A stretch of DNA of 64,000 nucleotides from Lyophyllum atratum (taxonomy: Eukaryota; Basidiomycota; Agaricomycetes; Agaricales; Lyophyllaceae). This document shows positions 22,667 through 34,637 of this stretch, in pieces. The stretch is taken from positions 3,410,001 to 3,474,000 of the forward strand of contig JACGCN010000001.1 of assembly GCA_014905825.1 (NCBI GenBank). Reading direction: 5' to 3'. How positions within the stretch are numbered: position 1 is the first letter of the stretch; every line of letters starts with the position of its first letter. The notes below the pieces were generated by a model. That model did not search any database. It saw nothing but the letters and a program-made list of their open reading frames with translations, and had not been told where the DNA came from. A program made the translations under genes and the position numbers.

Positions 22667-25600
22667 ATGTCCACCTGGAATCTCGGGATCAACGATGTAA
22701 CTGAACAGGAGCAAGCATTCAAGGACAAGCTATCGAGCAAAGGTACGGAACTTCGCAGGTTAAATAACATAGTGGCCTGAACTGTCATTTCAGATGGGCA
22801 CATTGCCGCTTTGCAAACTCAACTAATGAAGCAAGCACAGGAGATGCAGGAGCTTCAAGGCACGTATAACGAAAAGCTACGAAAGGTACGCACGTAATGT
22901 TACAACCTCAGTGACCTCAACTGACTTGTGGATCAGCTGGCCGACGAAACTAACCATACTCTTCAACTCGAAGCAGAACTCAATGCTTGTTCAGAATCTT
23001 TACGCAACGAGAAGATTGGTTCTCAGAACTTAACGCAAACCCTTGCCGCTGCAAGGGAGACCGTCAAGCAGAAAGACCTCGACGCCCGAGACCTCCATGC
23101 CAACCTCGAATCATTGTCCCATCTATCCGATGGGTATAAATCTCGGGCCGATAAACTGGCGCAGGAAAAAGCTACCTTAGAAGCTCGCGTCAGAGAGCTT
23201 CAAGCCATCCACCGCCAAGCTGGCGCACCACCAACCACGCCAGGACACCGACGCACTGCCACCCGTTCTCGGTCACGCTCTTCCTCGCCCTCGAGAGCAA
23301 GAATCAATATTCTGGAACAGGAGCTCGTTCAAATGCGCTCATCTCTTTCCCAGAAAGAGAATGATATTTTGCTTGCTAATGAGAAGGTCTCGCATGCACA
23401 CGAAGAGCTCATCAGAACGGGGAATGAGAAGACCGCACTGGAGAAGAGAACGTCACGGCAACTTGCTGAGGCGCAAGCTTCCGTGGAAGAGAAGGAGGAG
23501 GAGTTACGGAATATGCAGGGGATGCTGGGTAATCACAGCAGAGAGCGGGAGTTAGAGCAGCGCATAGAGGAAGATGAGGCCAAGATTCTGGCATTGGAGC
23601 AGAGTTCCCGGGCTGATCAGGCTAAGCATAGCCAAGAGGAGAAGGAGTGGAAGAAACAGGAGAAGGAATTGAAGAGCGAGCTGAAGGTGTTGAAGAGTGA
23701 GCTCCAAAGGGAACGTGTCTCCGAGAGCGAGAGGGAAATTGAGCTAATCAAGGAGAAGGAGGAGGCCTTGGATCAACGCGACGACGCTCGTGCGAAACTC
23801 ACCACTCTGGAAGAAAGTTTGCGAATTAGAGAAGCCCAAATCCACCAGGGGTAAGTGCATCGCCACCGCGGGCAATTATATGCTCAAAGCTTCATCTACA
23901 GGAATCTCGAAGAGTCTACAACAGCTGTCACACTACACGAGGACGCCATGGACGTCGATGATGCAACCGCAGCAAACGTCGAGAAATTGTTGAGGGCAAT
24001 TGATCGTCTTCGCGCCGAACGGAATGATCTTCAAACCAGGGTTGATTTCTTGCAGTCCGAATCCAAGTTCGAGGTCGAGGCTTTGAAGGCCAAACTTGCA
24101 GGAGTACACACCGCAACCCCCGCGGCAGGGATCGACGAGCAATCGGCGAAGACCATCGAGGAACTCAGGACAGAGCTTGCGGCCCTTAGTGCCCAAGTGA
24201 CAGAGATGACTGCGCACGAGCAGGCGGCTGCTCTTCTCAAGGACCAGGAGAGTCGCAGTTTGCAGCTCGCTGCGACAGCGTGTGCCGTTGTGATTCAGCA
24301 TCTTCATTCCCAAGCAGCTGCTCTTCAGGAAGATCTTTCCGATCCTTGCTCCTCCTGCGATCATATCCATGGTCAGTTGGTCGATGCCCAACAAAATCTG
24401 GACCAGTTGCAGGACAAGCTAAAAGACACGGAGGTCAAGTTAGAAGTCACAGTGCTTTGTCTCGAAACCACTACTAGCCAGCGCGACGACCTTGTCTCCC
24501 AGCTTGAAGCCAAGGATACCGAGTTCGAACAAGCATTGGCTGGTGTCAAAGCCGCAGAAGAGTCCCAGGACTACTTCAAACAGCAGCTAGACGTGGTCGA
24601 GTCCGAGCGCAACTCACTCGCGCTCCAGCTTGCTAATCTTCAGAACGAACTCTCGGTGGTGCAGCGCAACCTCAGGGACGCAGAGGGCCGGTACAGCGAC
24701 CTCCAGTTCCACCAACTCGATGCCATGTCGAAAACGGAAGCGACGCGCATGCTGCAGAAGGAGCTAACGGAGGAGCGTGCGCGCGTCGGGCGGCGGGATG
24801 ACCACATCGCGATGCTACAACACGATATCCAACGGCTAGAGACGAATTTGCGACTGCAAGAGGAGCGTCTTGGTGAGATGACGATGGAGCTGGAGATGAT
24901 GGGTGCTGCAAAGGATGCGATGGTTGATGACTGCGCCGATGCGCGGGAAGCGAGAGATGGAGCTCTGGCTAAACTGGAGATGCTGGAAATGGAGATGGAG
25001 ACGCGGTTGGAGGAGGGCGATCAGGCGGTCGAAGCGCTTGTTAGGGTGGTTGTGGAGACGGTAGGAGGTGCCAGGGACAGTGTTAGGATTCAATGTGAAA
25101 GGACAAGGCTTGCGAAGGAGGCATTGACAGGATTGGAAGGGGAGCATTCGAAAGCTTTGAGGGCATTGGAGGAGAGGGAGGTCTTGCTCCGTTCTAGGGG
25201 GACAATCGGGGATGAGTTCAGGCAGTCTACGGTGGCGCTGGCAGTTGCACGGGTTGGGCTTGGGAAGGCCATGTCACACCTTCAGGAGATCACAGAAGAC
25301 AAAGAGATCCTCGAGCGTGAAATCCAGAGCCAGCAGGACGATCTTGACCATAGCTTGGCCGACAGAAAAGCTCTCGCGACACAACTTGAAACCGTACAGC
25401 ATCAGGCCGCTGATGCAGCTCTCGATTTCGCCAACCGGACGGCGACACTTGAGCAACAAATACAGGACCTCCGGAATACGATATCAGACATCGAAGAAAC
25501 CCACCATATCGCCATCGAGGAACTCGTGCAATCCAAAGAACGCCTTGCGACAACTCTGAACCAAGCACAGCAGTCCCTTGTAGAAAGCGACTCTAGTGAT

Positions 25601-27651
25601 GGCTTGGCTCGTCTTCGGCAGCAACACACTCTCGAGCTCTCGGAAGCTCAGGCGCGTCTCTCGGAATCTCAGGGGCGTTGGAGGACTTGCGATTATCTCA
25701 CGCGGCAACCAAGCAAGAGCTTGAGAAATCGTTAGCAGAAGCTCTGAACGCGAATCAGGAGCTGGAGCAACGGGTGGCTGAAAGTTCAAGGAATTTGCAG
25801 CAGACTGCTCTCCTACAACAAGCAGCAGAGGAAAGCCGGGAGACGATCACGCAGGAGGCCTCGCGCCTTCGGAAGGACTTGGATAATGCCTTGTCGCAGC
25901 AACAGGCGATCGAAGCTACCTGTGACGAGTTGCAAGCGTCACTTGATCGCGTCTCGAAAGAGCTCGAGGCGATTCAGGATCAACAGAAGGGCCAGCTCAT
26001 CGATGTTGTCGAGCAACACGCCGCAGTTCAAAGGCGGCTTGAGGGCGAACTTGCCTGAACTCCAAGCCAAGCTTGATGTCCAGTCTCGCGAACTGGATGC
26101 AGCAGTCGAGGAACGCGACCGGCTTGCTTGTCGACTGGAGGACCAAGGTCGACAGTCGCAAGGCGGACAAAACGATTCACGAGAAGGAGCTCAATCGTCT
26201 CGAGCTGCAACGGAAGAATGCCGAATCTGTTGTCGTGGAGCTACAGCTGGAAGTGGAGGCCGCACAGACCCGATTTGAGCAATCCAGCAAGGAGATCGAA
26301 GAGCTTGCAAGACGAGAAATCATCCCTCCAGCAAGAAATCACAACCCTCGAAGCAGAAATTCAACGGTCCATCTCATTGGGCCGATTCCAAGAAAGTCAA
26401 TTGAAAGAGAGGTTCGTCATGATATCCCATATTGGTTGCCTGCATGCTAACCAGCACACATGACTACAGTGAGGCCAAGATCACTTCTCTGACTGAGGAG
26501 CTCGAGCAGATACAAGCGAGCTTGGCCCATTCTGAGAAGGCGGCCAAGGCCGCAGAAGTCCATCTCAGTCTCCAAGGTGCCCAGCATAAACGAGAGATGG
26601 CCGACCTCAACCGTCAATTGGGTGCTCTTCGGTCGCAACCTAACCTTCAGAAGGCCGTCTCCGAGCTTGAGGAGCGGAACAACGAGATGGAAGAGTTGCT
26701 CAGGAATAAGTGTGCCGAGATTGAAGAGAATGATGACCGCGCACTTGAGTATGGCTGTTTCTATATTTCTAGTCGTAATTGGCTGATAGAAAGCATCACA
26801 CAGGATGTTAAAGGAGAACAAGAAGCTTACGACCAAAGTCGAGTCATTGACTCGCAAGGTGCAAAATTTGCAGACGAAGCTGGCTGCGGCCAAAGCATCG
26901 ATGTCGTCGCCTTCCAACCCGATTCCTGCTGTCCAGTCGTCATCCGCAGCCTCGGCCTCAAGTTCTGGATCCAAAAACGTCATTTCCCGTTCCCGTTCAA
27001 ACACATTAACCAATGCTCCTTCTGCGCCTACCATTCCTCCCGTCCCTCCGCTCCCCAAATATGTTACATCACTTTCTACAAACGCCCCTTCCCCCGCATC
27101 TCGGACGCCACTTCATCGAGCTGTTTCAGGACCATCCTCATTATCGCGGCCGAAAACACCAGAGCGGAGAGTAGCACAGCCACCTCCTGTCTTCAAAGCA
27201 CGAACGCCTGAACGGAGAACAATCTCATCTCCCCTAGAAGCGTTGTCGTCTTCAACCATCATCGGTAAAAAAGCGGCGTGCTCCTGACGATTTTGAAGCT
27301 TGCGAAACTCTGGCCCCGCAAGGCTTCACAGTCGACAGTCTTCCAAGTCGCGAAGTGGGCGAAGACAATAGCACGACACCACGCGTGCGAAGGGTATTGA
27401 GCGGCTTCCAATCTGGTTTTACTCCAGTGCGGAATCAGGCGCGTCCCATGATACCCATACCTTCACCGAAACGGCTAATGATGAGCGCTTCGGTGCGGTC
27501 GTCGCCAGTCATCGCTGACGTGACGAATAGTCCGCGAGGTCGGTCTGCAAAAGGGAAGGGCGGCTGGTTGGGAAAGATCCGCAACACGTCATCACAAACG
27601 ACGAGTAGACCTGGCGATAGTCGACCAAGGTTCGAGCGGGACACATCGTGA
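22667..27651 (+). CDS. Giant coiled-coil protein, function unknown
   Basis: About 1,600 residues, nearly all heptad-rich coiled coil from MSTWNLGINDVTEQEQ onward. A basic Ser/Arg patch (TRSRSRSSSPSRARI) interrupts it near 23260-23310. The C-terminus is disordered, Ser/Pro/Arg-rich with TPERR repeats and RVRRVLSGFQSGFTP. No catalytic domain is seen, so a structural or tethering role (cytoskeleton, spindle pole, nuclear envelope or Golgi) is a guess. Short introns occur near 22744-22794, 22887-22937, 23851-23901, 26414-26470 and 26750-26804. At least five one-base frame disruptions are needed to read the coil through. Losses or gains occur near 25675 (G-run), 26055, 26145 and 26302, and in the A-run near 27272. 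On both sides of each, heptad-type sequence continues in a new frame. Confidence 0.8.
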
Positions 27652-27962
27652 CGGGATTATTCCACTGGACAATTGTAGCGCTCTGCTTTGCACACCCATT
27701 TGTATTATTAGACATCCTGTTCCGATTATGCTATCAGTACTATATTGCATTGCGAATCTTCTCTGAAGGAAAGGTAGACACCAGACGACAGTCTTGAAAG
27801 TCCACTCTTGACTCTGACACTGACAGTGGTGACAGTGAGACCTAAGTCCGACTAGAACCGTGACGCCCCGTAACACCCCTTAGTATCCCCATCTCATGCC
27901 TTCAACTTGTTCATGAACGAGACCCCTTCTCCGGCTCCATCGTTCGCATCTAGCTCAACGAC

Positions 27963-30900
27963 ATGTTCCAACGACACAGTAATGTTGTCTACATGGACCT
28001 CTCCCTGGACCTGCGCGATCCTGATGACTGGCAAGCCGGACCTCTAAGGACCCTGGACTACCCTCTGAATATCACGACCTTCGCGACAGAGCCAATATCT
28101 GGACTTCTTGCTATTGGTACGGTGCTCCATTATGTCTGAGGAATTAATATAGAACGCGGCCATGATCCGTAGGAACCGCTGGAGGAGTTGTGTACGCTTT
28201 CGGTGGGGCTGGAGTCGAAACCAGATTGACGCTGCCTGATATGGTGGGCGTGAGGTTCCTCCACTTTGCGACCTCATCTTTCCAGCTAGTTTGTTTTGGT
28301 GAGCGAACATTGATTCACTTGTTATTCACTCCGTTGCGATCTCGCACCTCCTAGACGATAATAACATGCTACATATCTGGGACTTGGGGAGCTATGGTCG
28401 ACCGAAACTTGCAAAATCTGTCAGATTTGACCCAACGAAGTGAGAACGTCATTGATTGGTTATAAAAAAGTATTCTCAGCGACCGTACGGCGTAGCTCTA
28501 TTACGTTGTCGCCATGTCATTCACATGTTCGTCTCTAAATTCATAGTCCGGGTACGCTTGGGTTCATACTGGTGTTACCAGGTTTTCCTGGCCCTGAACT
28601 CTGGAGAAATCAGGACATACGATTTGACTTGTCTGCGAAAATCTCCCTATACCATGCCTAACATGTGGAAACTGTATGAGGATAAGCTCTTTGCAAGTGG
28701 AGGATCCTACACGCCAACCCCGGAATCGTAAAGCATTTTTCTGTGTTGCTCAGCCCACTGTACTCAGTATTCCGTCCAGACGAAGATTGGTAGAAACTGT
28801 GATACATCCTAGAGACTTGAATAGACTATTTGTAGCATATGGAGGTTTGTCTAGCCTCGATTCATTTTGCTTCAGCTGTTGACGATATCGCACAGGTGGA
28901 GTAGTACTCACAGACCTTGTCCGTTTTTTTCCTGTTATCTCATTGGTGCATCTCGCGCTCAAGATGATTAGACTAAGCGCATCACAACCAGAGTATACGA
29001 GCTAGTATTACCACCAGGAGCCCCAGGAGGTTTTGGATATGGCAGCCGTGTAAGAGTTGGCTCAGCCTGCCTGAACGAGGTGATGGCTAATCAGTATCCT
29101 TCCAGGATATCTTGACGCACCGCAGACCTGATGTGACTACACTGGCCATTCATCCTTCTGCTCACTTCTTCGTTGTAGGCTACTCCGACGGTTCTTTGGC
29201 GTTCTGGGCCGTTGACGACGAAGAAAAACCACTTCTTGTCCGAACTCTGGATGACCTTGACGTCAATTTGGTAGACACGGGACGACTCGACGAATGTATA
29301 ACCCAAAGGAAACGAGGGGAAGCCGTACTGCCGCCCGAGCGAGAGCCAATATTCAAGCTTTCCTGGAGTGGCTTTTCCAATTCATCAGATCCTAGAGGCG
29401 GAAAGACGGCACTTGCAATACTTGGCGGTCTTAACCCAGGTGAAGCAGCTGGTCTCACAGTTATCCAACTTCCTCCTTCAATCCTCCAGAACCGCCAGGC
29501 CCCTACCTCGCCAAACTCTCAACAACCATCCCTTCATCTGGATATGCGAAAGGCCATGCGAGATTCCCTTGATCCCGTAGAATCCTACTTTTACTTCACA
29601 CAAGGCGTGGTTCAGGATTTTCTATTAATTCCCCGAAAAAGCCCTCACTTTGCTGGCAGCTTTGATCCCGTGGCTGTCCTTCTATTAACGGAGGGAGAGG
29701 GAGGCACTCGCACTGTCGAAGCTTACCAGTATCCACCCTCTGTATTTTCCTCTACGGATTCAAGAAGCCCCGCCCCCGCCCAACAGGCTGATACTAAGAA
29801 AGATGCCTTAGAGTCCCTCGCTGATGACTTGGCCGATACTTTACAGTCGCTGCAAAATAATGATGAACCCCAGCACCTCATACTTCCGGTCCACTCTGTT
29901 GAACGGTAGCTCTGGACTTTTGGGTGGGAAGTTGCTAAAACTCGAACGGGAAACATATCAGACATTAGTCCAGGGAAACGTTCGAGATCAGCTTGTGTTA
30001 CCTCTAAATGGTGGTCAAGCTTGGGCGGATGAGATCAAGGCGAATGATCTCAAGCTCTCTAAAGTGGGCATCATTTCATCTACACAATGATCTAACACTT
30101 ATCTTCATTTAGTACCAACCTAATCGCATGCTCATAACCCACCATCGCGACCTGACCGTGCAATTTAGTGACATAAGTGCCCAACTGCCTCATCGGCCTT
30201 CCGCCAACGCCCATTCAGCATAGCTTTCCTAATCTGCTTCCAGACCTCACAATAGACCTTGAAGCCCGTCCTCATGGACTCCTTAGTGGCTGCTCGCACA
30301 TCTCTGACATTAGTCGAGCACGCATGTATCGAATCTCTGTACTTCGCGATCAGAGGCCCTCGAGACTACCGTCGTGTTGAAGTCAGGAGAGGTTATTATA
30401 TACCGACTTTCTGGGCCCCGCGATATCTCTCCACACTAGGGACTCCCCTGATCAAGAGCTCATCCTCCTGGGCCACGTACCAAGCGACCGAGCCTTTTCT
30501 CCGTACTTTATGCTTGCTTCAGGAAGAGGCGCTATCGAGGCGTGTGCGGTATCAGGACATTGGTGCGAATTTTCATTCATCGTACGTGTACGAACTCACC
30601 TTGTGGTCCGCAGGCTTCCTCGCTGTGGCTTACGACAATGCCCTGTATATAGTCAATATGCGAGGCCCGGAAGTCGTCTTCAGGCACATTGACGAAAAGC
30701 CCGCCAAAGGCAAACATGGAGTCGGTCTTATCCCGGCCACACGAATCCGATCCGGTTACCTCGTTAGTCTGGACCATAAGTCAGCTTGCTAAAGGTAACG
30801 TCCTGGCCAGGACTATCTAACGTGTATTTGACGCACCATCTACCAGACCCCGAACTGAGTGTCCGCTTGGTGGCTATGAGAGTGTCTGGGCACTATCAGG

Positions 30901-32089
30901 TCTATACCCTTACCCAAACAGGCTCTTCCGCTCAATCTTGGACCTGTCAAAAGCCAATAACAGTCGATAGCGGGATTTCACAGCCTCTTCCTCAATGCGC
31001 CTTTGTCATTGATAGCAAAACTGGTGCGGGGCTGCCAGCCAGCCGATCGCGCCTCGCTGCGGCTGATCTCGATGGGCCGAGAACGTCGTCTATACTGGTG
31101 ATGGTTGGTGCAAAGGGTGCACGATGCTTTGTTAATATAAATGGCGAGCGTATTGGGAAGGTGGAATGGGGAAGCAAGGTTGGTGCGATACAGGGGGTGC
31201 AAATTGTGGAAAGACTGCGTGAGTCGGCCTGTATGCTACTATTCGCTGTACGCTTACCGACCGGTGTGCGAAGGATCCCATGTTCTGGTGGTAACGACGG
31301 ACCGACACGATGCTCTTGTATATTCGCTCCCGCAACTCGAGTATATACTGACCTTAAAGCTTCCACCCGTTTCATCCTCGTGAGTCGTCGTGTTTGTCCT
31401 TTCCCTGCATTTAAATGACGCCAAAACAAGCTCACTCTCCCTCGAAGAATCTGGAGACTTCATTGCATGGACTCCACACCCTTCCGCCGGAACAATACAT
31501 CAAGCAACCTATGGTACCCTTTTCGACATCCGACGGACCTACAAACTCCCCGACATTGATTTTGTCTGCACTAAGCCTGTTGTACCTACCGCACCGCAGC
31601 CGGTCTCTATGGGCCCAGCTTCGATGCTAGGGTCGTGGTTCACGTTTAACCAGTCAATGACAGGCGCCCAACTGGACGACCTGCGTACGTTTGCGTTCCA
31701 TCATCGTTGTAGGCTGTATCCTTATCTCATGTTGACGCTTGCTTTGGTAGTTGGAGGGCCCGATAGGCCAATACCCGTGCCCGAGCAGCAGCCGCGGAAT
31801 GCTCAAGGTGGGCCAGATATCGCAGGAGGAGTATCTAGAGTGGCCGCCGCCGCCGCCGCCACGCAGGCCAGCCTGTATGGCCGCCTCACATCGTCATTGA
31901 GTGAACGCGGGTGGGTGTCTACTTCCTTTTCAGTGAGACAGCACGTTCATCGCTTTGAGGAATCTTAGACAGGTCCTCAATGATCTGGAAGAACGCTTCA
32001 ATGCGCTCGAAGAAGGGAGTAGGAATATGGCTGCGCAGGCTAAACGATTGGCAACACAGCAAACAGCGAAATCATGGTTCGGGTTATAG
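27963..32089 (+). CDS. SRO7: Lgl/tomosyn/Sro7 family exocytosis regulator with C-terminal R-SNARE-like helix
   Basis: WD40 double-propeller protein that binds plasma-membrane t-SNAREs and the exocyst/Rab machinery in polarised secretion. The N-terminal segments (DLSLDLRDPDDWQ, LLAIG, GAGVETRLTLPDMVGVRFLH, NNMLHIWDL) and HPSAHFFVVGYSDGSLAFW show the propellers. Later segments include LGGLNPGEAAGLTVIQLP, GFLAVAYDNALYIV and TKTGAGLPASRS-type linkers. The last exon encodes QVLNDLEERFNALEEGS and NMAAQAKRLA, an R-SNARE motif whose zero-layer Arg is at 31994-31996, then ends AKSWFGL. Introns are numerous. One extra base near 29888 (LP-STLLNGSS) and another near 30415 (LSGP-AISLH) break the frame. 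Start ATG 27963 (MFQRHSNVVYMDLS) fits the family. The exact exon model between 28440 and 29100 is not resolved. Confidence 0.85.
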
Positions 32090-32319
32090 AGATACGAAAC
32101 GGACTGAAGAAGTGTATGTACATGTACAGTACTCGTATCGTGGCCTCCATTGGTTTGTTCTCGATTCGTCGAGTTTGAGGTCTAGAAGGACGAGGACAGT
32201 GCGATGGCTATTCCAAAAAGGAAAACATTTCTCCATTGGGGGAGGATCAAGGAACGGTGGTGGTGACGTCAAAGAGTACAACATGTGTGAGTTCGGGAGT
32301 TGCCGAAGGCGACCGCGCA

Positions 32320-33250
32320 ATGAGTGACTACGAACAACTGCATCGAGAGTGCAGGACGCTCGAGAACCTCTTCGACACCAAGCTCACCTCCTACTCCCAA
32401 CTCGCTGCATCTATCTCCCGCAACAACCAGGATATAGAAGCAACTGGCTCCGCTGAACGATGGCGCGACCTTGAAGCGGAGCTCGATGACCTCCTAGAGA
32501 AGGCATGTATTCTAGCCCATGGCGTGTCCGCCTTGTTGTTTACCTTGCCAGTAGCTAGAGGAAACGAATGAACGTCTTGGAACACTATCAAATTCACCGG
32601 AACTGATGTCCCAGTCAATGCTCAGAGCGATACAGAGACATCGAGAGGTTTTCCAGGACCATGCACGCGAACTGAGGCGGACGAAGGTGCGCTAGTGGTG
32701 TAAACCCATCCCTACAATCACTTATGCGCACCAGACTAGTGTAAAATCTGCTCTTGATCAGGCCAACTTGCTCAGCGGCGTGCGGAATGATATCGAGTGC
32801 GTGTCATTATTCGTGCCACCGCGATCCCTACTCTGACACCCTTCTTTCAGTGCATACAAATCCTCGGCCGCAGACTCCTTACTTGCAGAACGTGGCAGGA
32901 TTGACAGCTCGCATCGAATGACTGACGATGTACTCCAGTACGTCAATTCCATATACCATCCTTTCCACAGCGCTCATCATGCTTCTGTCTGTCAGACAAG
33001 CATATGAGACGCGTTCGGAGTTCTCTCGGCAGGGTACATCTCTGGCTGGAATCAATACCCGCATGATGGGTGTTATAAGTATGTTCCTCCATTCTTATAT
33101 GCGTTCTAGTTCTCAAGCCTTTCAGATACCATGCCTGGAATCAACAACGTTCTTGGGATGATTAAATCTCGGCGGCGCGGGGATTCAATCATCTTGGGCT
33201 TGGTCATTGGGGTTTGCGTTATCATTATTCTGACCTATATGTGGAACTAG
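32320..33250 (+). CDS. GOS1: Golgi Qb-SNARE Gos1 (GOSR1/GS28-like)
   Basis: SNARE of ER-Golgi and intra-Golgi transport. It starts MSDYEQLHRECRTLENLFD, the family N-terminus, and continues RTLENLFDTKLTSYS, ELDDLLEK, then NERLGTLSNSPELMSQS and RHREVFQDHARELRRTK. The SNARE helix runs RIDSSHRMTDDVLHQAYETR, with the zero-layer Gln in HQAYE. The C-terminal anchor is DSIILGLVIGVCVIIILTYM, ending WN. Introns interrupt near 32500-32565, 32685-32740, 32798-32850, 32937-32995 and 33076-33126. One extra base around 32562-32567 shifts the frame before EETNERLG. It follows the Sro7 gene by 230 bp on the same strand and faces the TatD gene tail to tail with 89 bp between stops. Confidence 0.9.
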
Positions 33251-33339
33251 TTGCTTACATCTTTTAATTCGTGTCATTGCTTCCTGGACTCTAAACAGCT
33301 CGTGGTACTACCTGCCTCTGGATATCTCCCAGTGCACGA

Positions 33340-34468
33340 CTAGTGCGAGAGTTTTGTATGATCACCTGTTTTGAACGCCAGCCAATTATTTTCCAGTCTC
33401 CTGACAGCGCCCCAATCTTTCTCGTCCAAATCATCGATCCACTCCGTTTCCAGAGGCCAGCCTCTGACATCAGCAACAATTTTCACCATCTCCCATGTCC
33501 TCTCAGTACAACGATCGACATCGTTGTAGTCAGACTCAACAAGAAGCCGGTGAGGCGAACAGGCTGCGATTAGAGCCCTGTGATTCGAAGAACGACCATT
33601 TATGACTGTGGAGAGAGATAGAAACACATTCGATGCTTTTTCTGATAATGATTTGTTAATAAGTCGGTATCTATAGGAAATCGAAGGCATGCCTCGATAT
33701 CTCGCCACGTTTCCGGGCTCAAACCGCAGCTGTGCAAATCGATACTAATGCGGGACCACTTGTCTTTATGCTTGGCTTGCATTCTGGCCAAGAGGTCCAC
33801 GGTCGCAAGCTGGGACTTGACGCTGTGAAAGCTAACATTACGTCCTAGCTCGACAGCGAGGTCAAGCTGTGCTTCCAATATCGCCAATTGATGATCGAAA
33901 GGCACGACGAATGGCGTCAATTGGCGCTGCTCAGCGTTGTAATCAAAGGGTATACGAAACACGCGGTCCAAGCCCACTTCGCCCAACATCGCTTCTGGAA
34001 ATGCCTCGAGGTCGCGACGCAGATCCGAAAGGACGTTGAAGAGGGGCGGTAGGGTCAGGTAACGATGGAATAAGCTTATCAAATGCTTCGATGTGACTTG
34101 TGGGAGGCGAGGTAACCTGCAGGAAAAGGTTTCTGTAGTGATCATCTTTTGATGAGGGAGGGCCCATGGAGATTCGGTAAGTAAACCATGGATGATAGCC
34201 TGTAGTAGGTTTTAGTCTACCGACAACAAGGGCTGTGTGGGCGGGCCCATAAAACCACCGAACGCTAACCGAAGGATGGAACGACCTTCTTAGGGTGTGC
34301 GAGCGTCAAGTCGCGAACGAGTTGCTGATCAGAGTCCCTTGTTGACATGGCACAGATGGTGATCTGAAGACGGGCCATGGACTGGGCAGAAATAGACGGA
34401 GCATCTGTCGGATGGCAATGTACATCCACGATGTGCTCCAGTACACTCTGCGATGGCAAATCTGCCAT
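33340..34468 (-). CDS. TatD-family metal-dependent hydrolase, Scn1-like
   Basis: Amidohydrolase-fold enzyme related to S. pombe Scn1 and to TatD DNases. Metal ligands are visible: HIVDVHCHPTDAP (HxH), SFGYHPWFT, GEVGLDRVFRIP (Glu), VSFHSVKSQ (His), SIDLHSCG (His) and LLVESDYND (Asp). The gene starts MADLPSQSVLEHIVD and ends DHTKLSH. Introns lie near 34195-34270 and 33615-33690. One extra base near 34040-34050 (in the CCGCCCCTC stretch, minus strand) shifts frame between SLPDPT and NVLSDLRRDLEAF. The biochemical substrate is unknown for this branch. It is divergent from TRM5 with 105-169 bp between start codons. Confidence 0.88.
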
Positions 34469-34637
34469 GGCGGGGCGGGACAGGGCGAGACGAGGTCGTG
34501 TGTTTGTCGGAGCGAACTTCAGCCAAATAGTCTAAATTTGAACAGTCAGTGACCAACTCGTGGACGAAATGACATGTTTCGAGTCCTGCAGACGCCTAGA
34601 AGTCTACAACTAAACTCACTTCTTTCAACTACGCTTC
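34469..34637. promoter_or_regulatory. Compact bidirectional promoter (TatD-like / TRM5)
   Basis: At most 169 bp between the two start codons, so both transcription starts must lie here. The right part may be coding (see the presequence finding at 34574). Confidence 0.45.
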
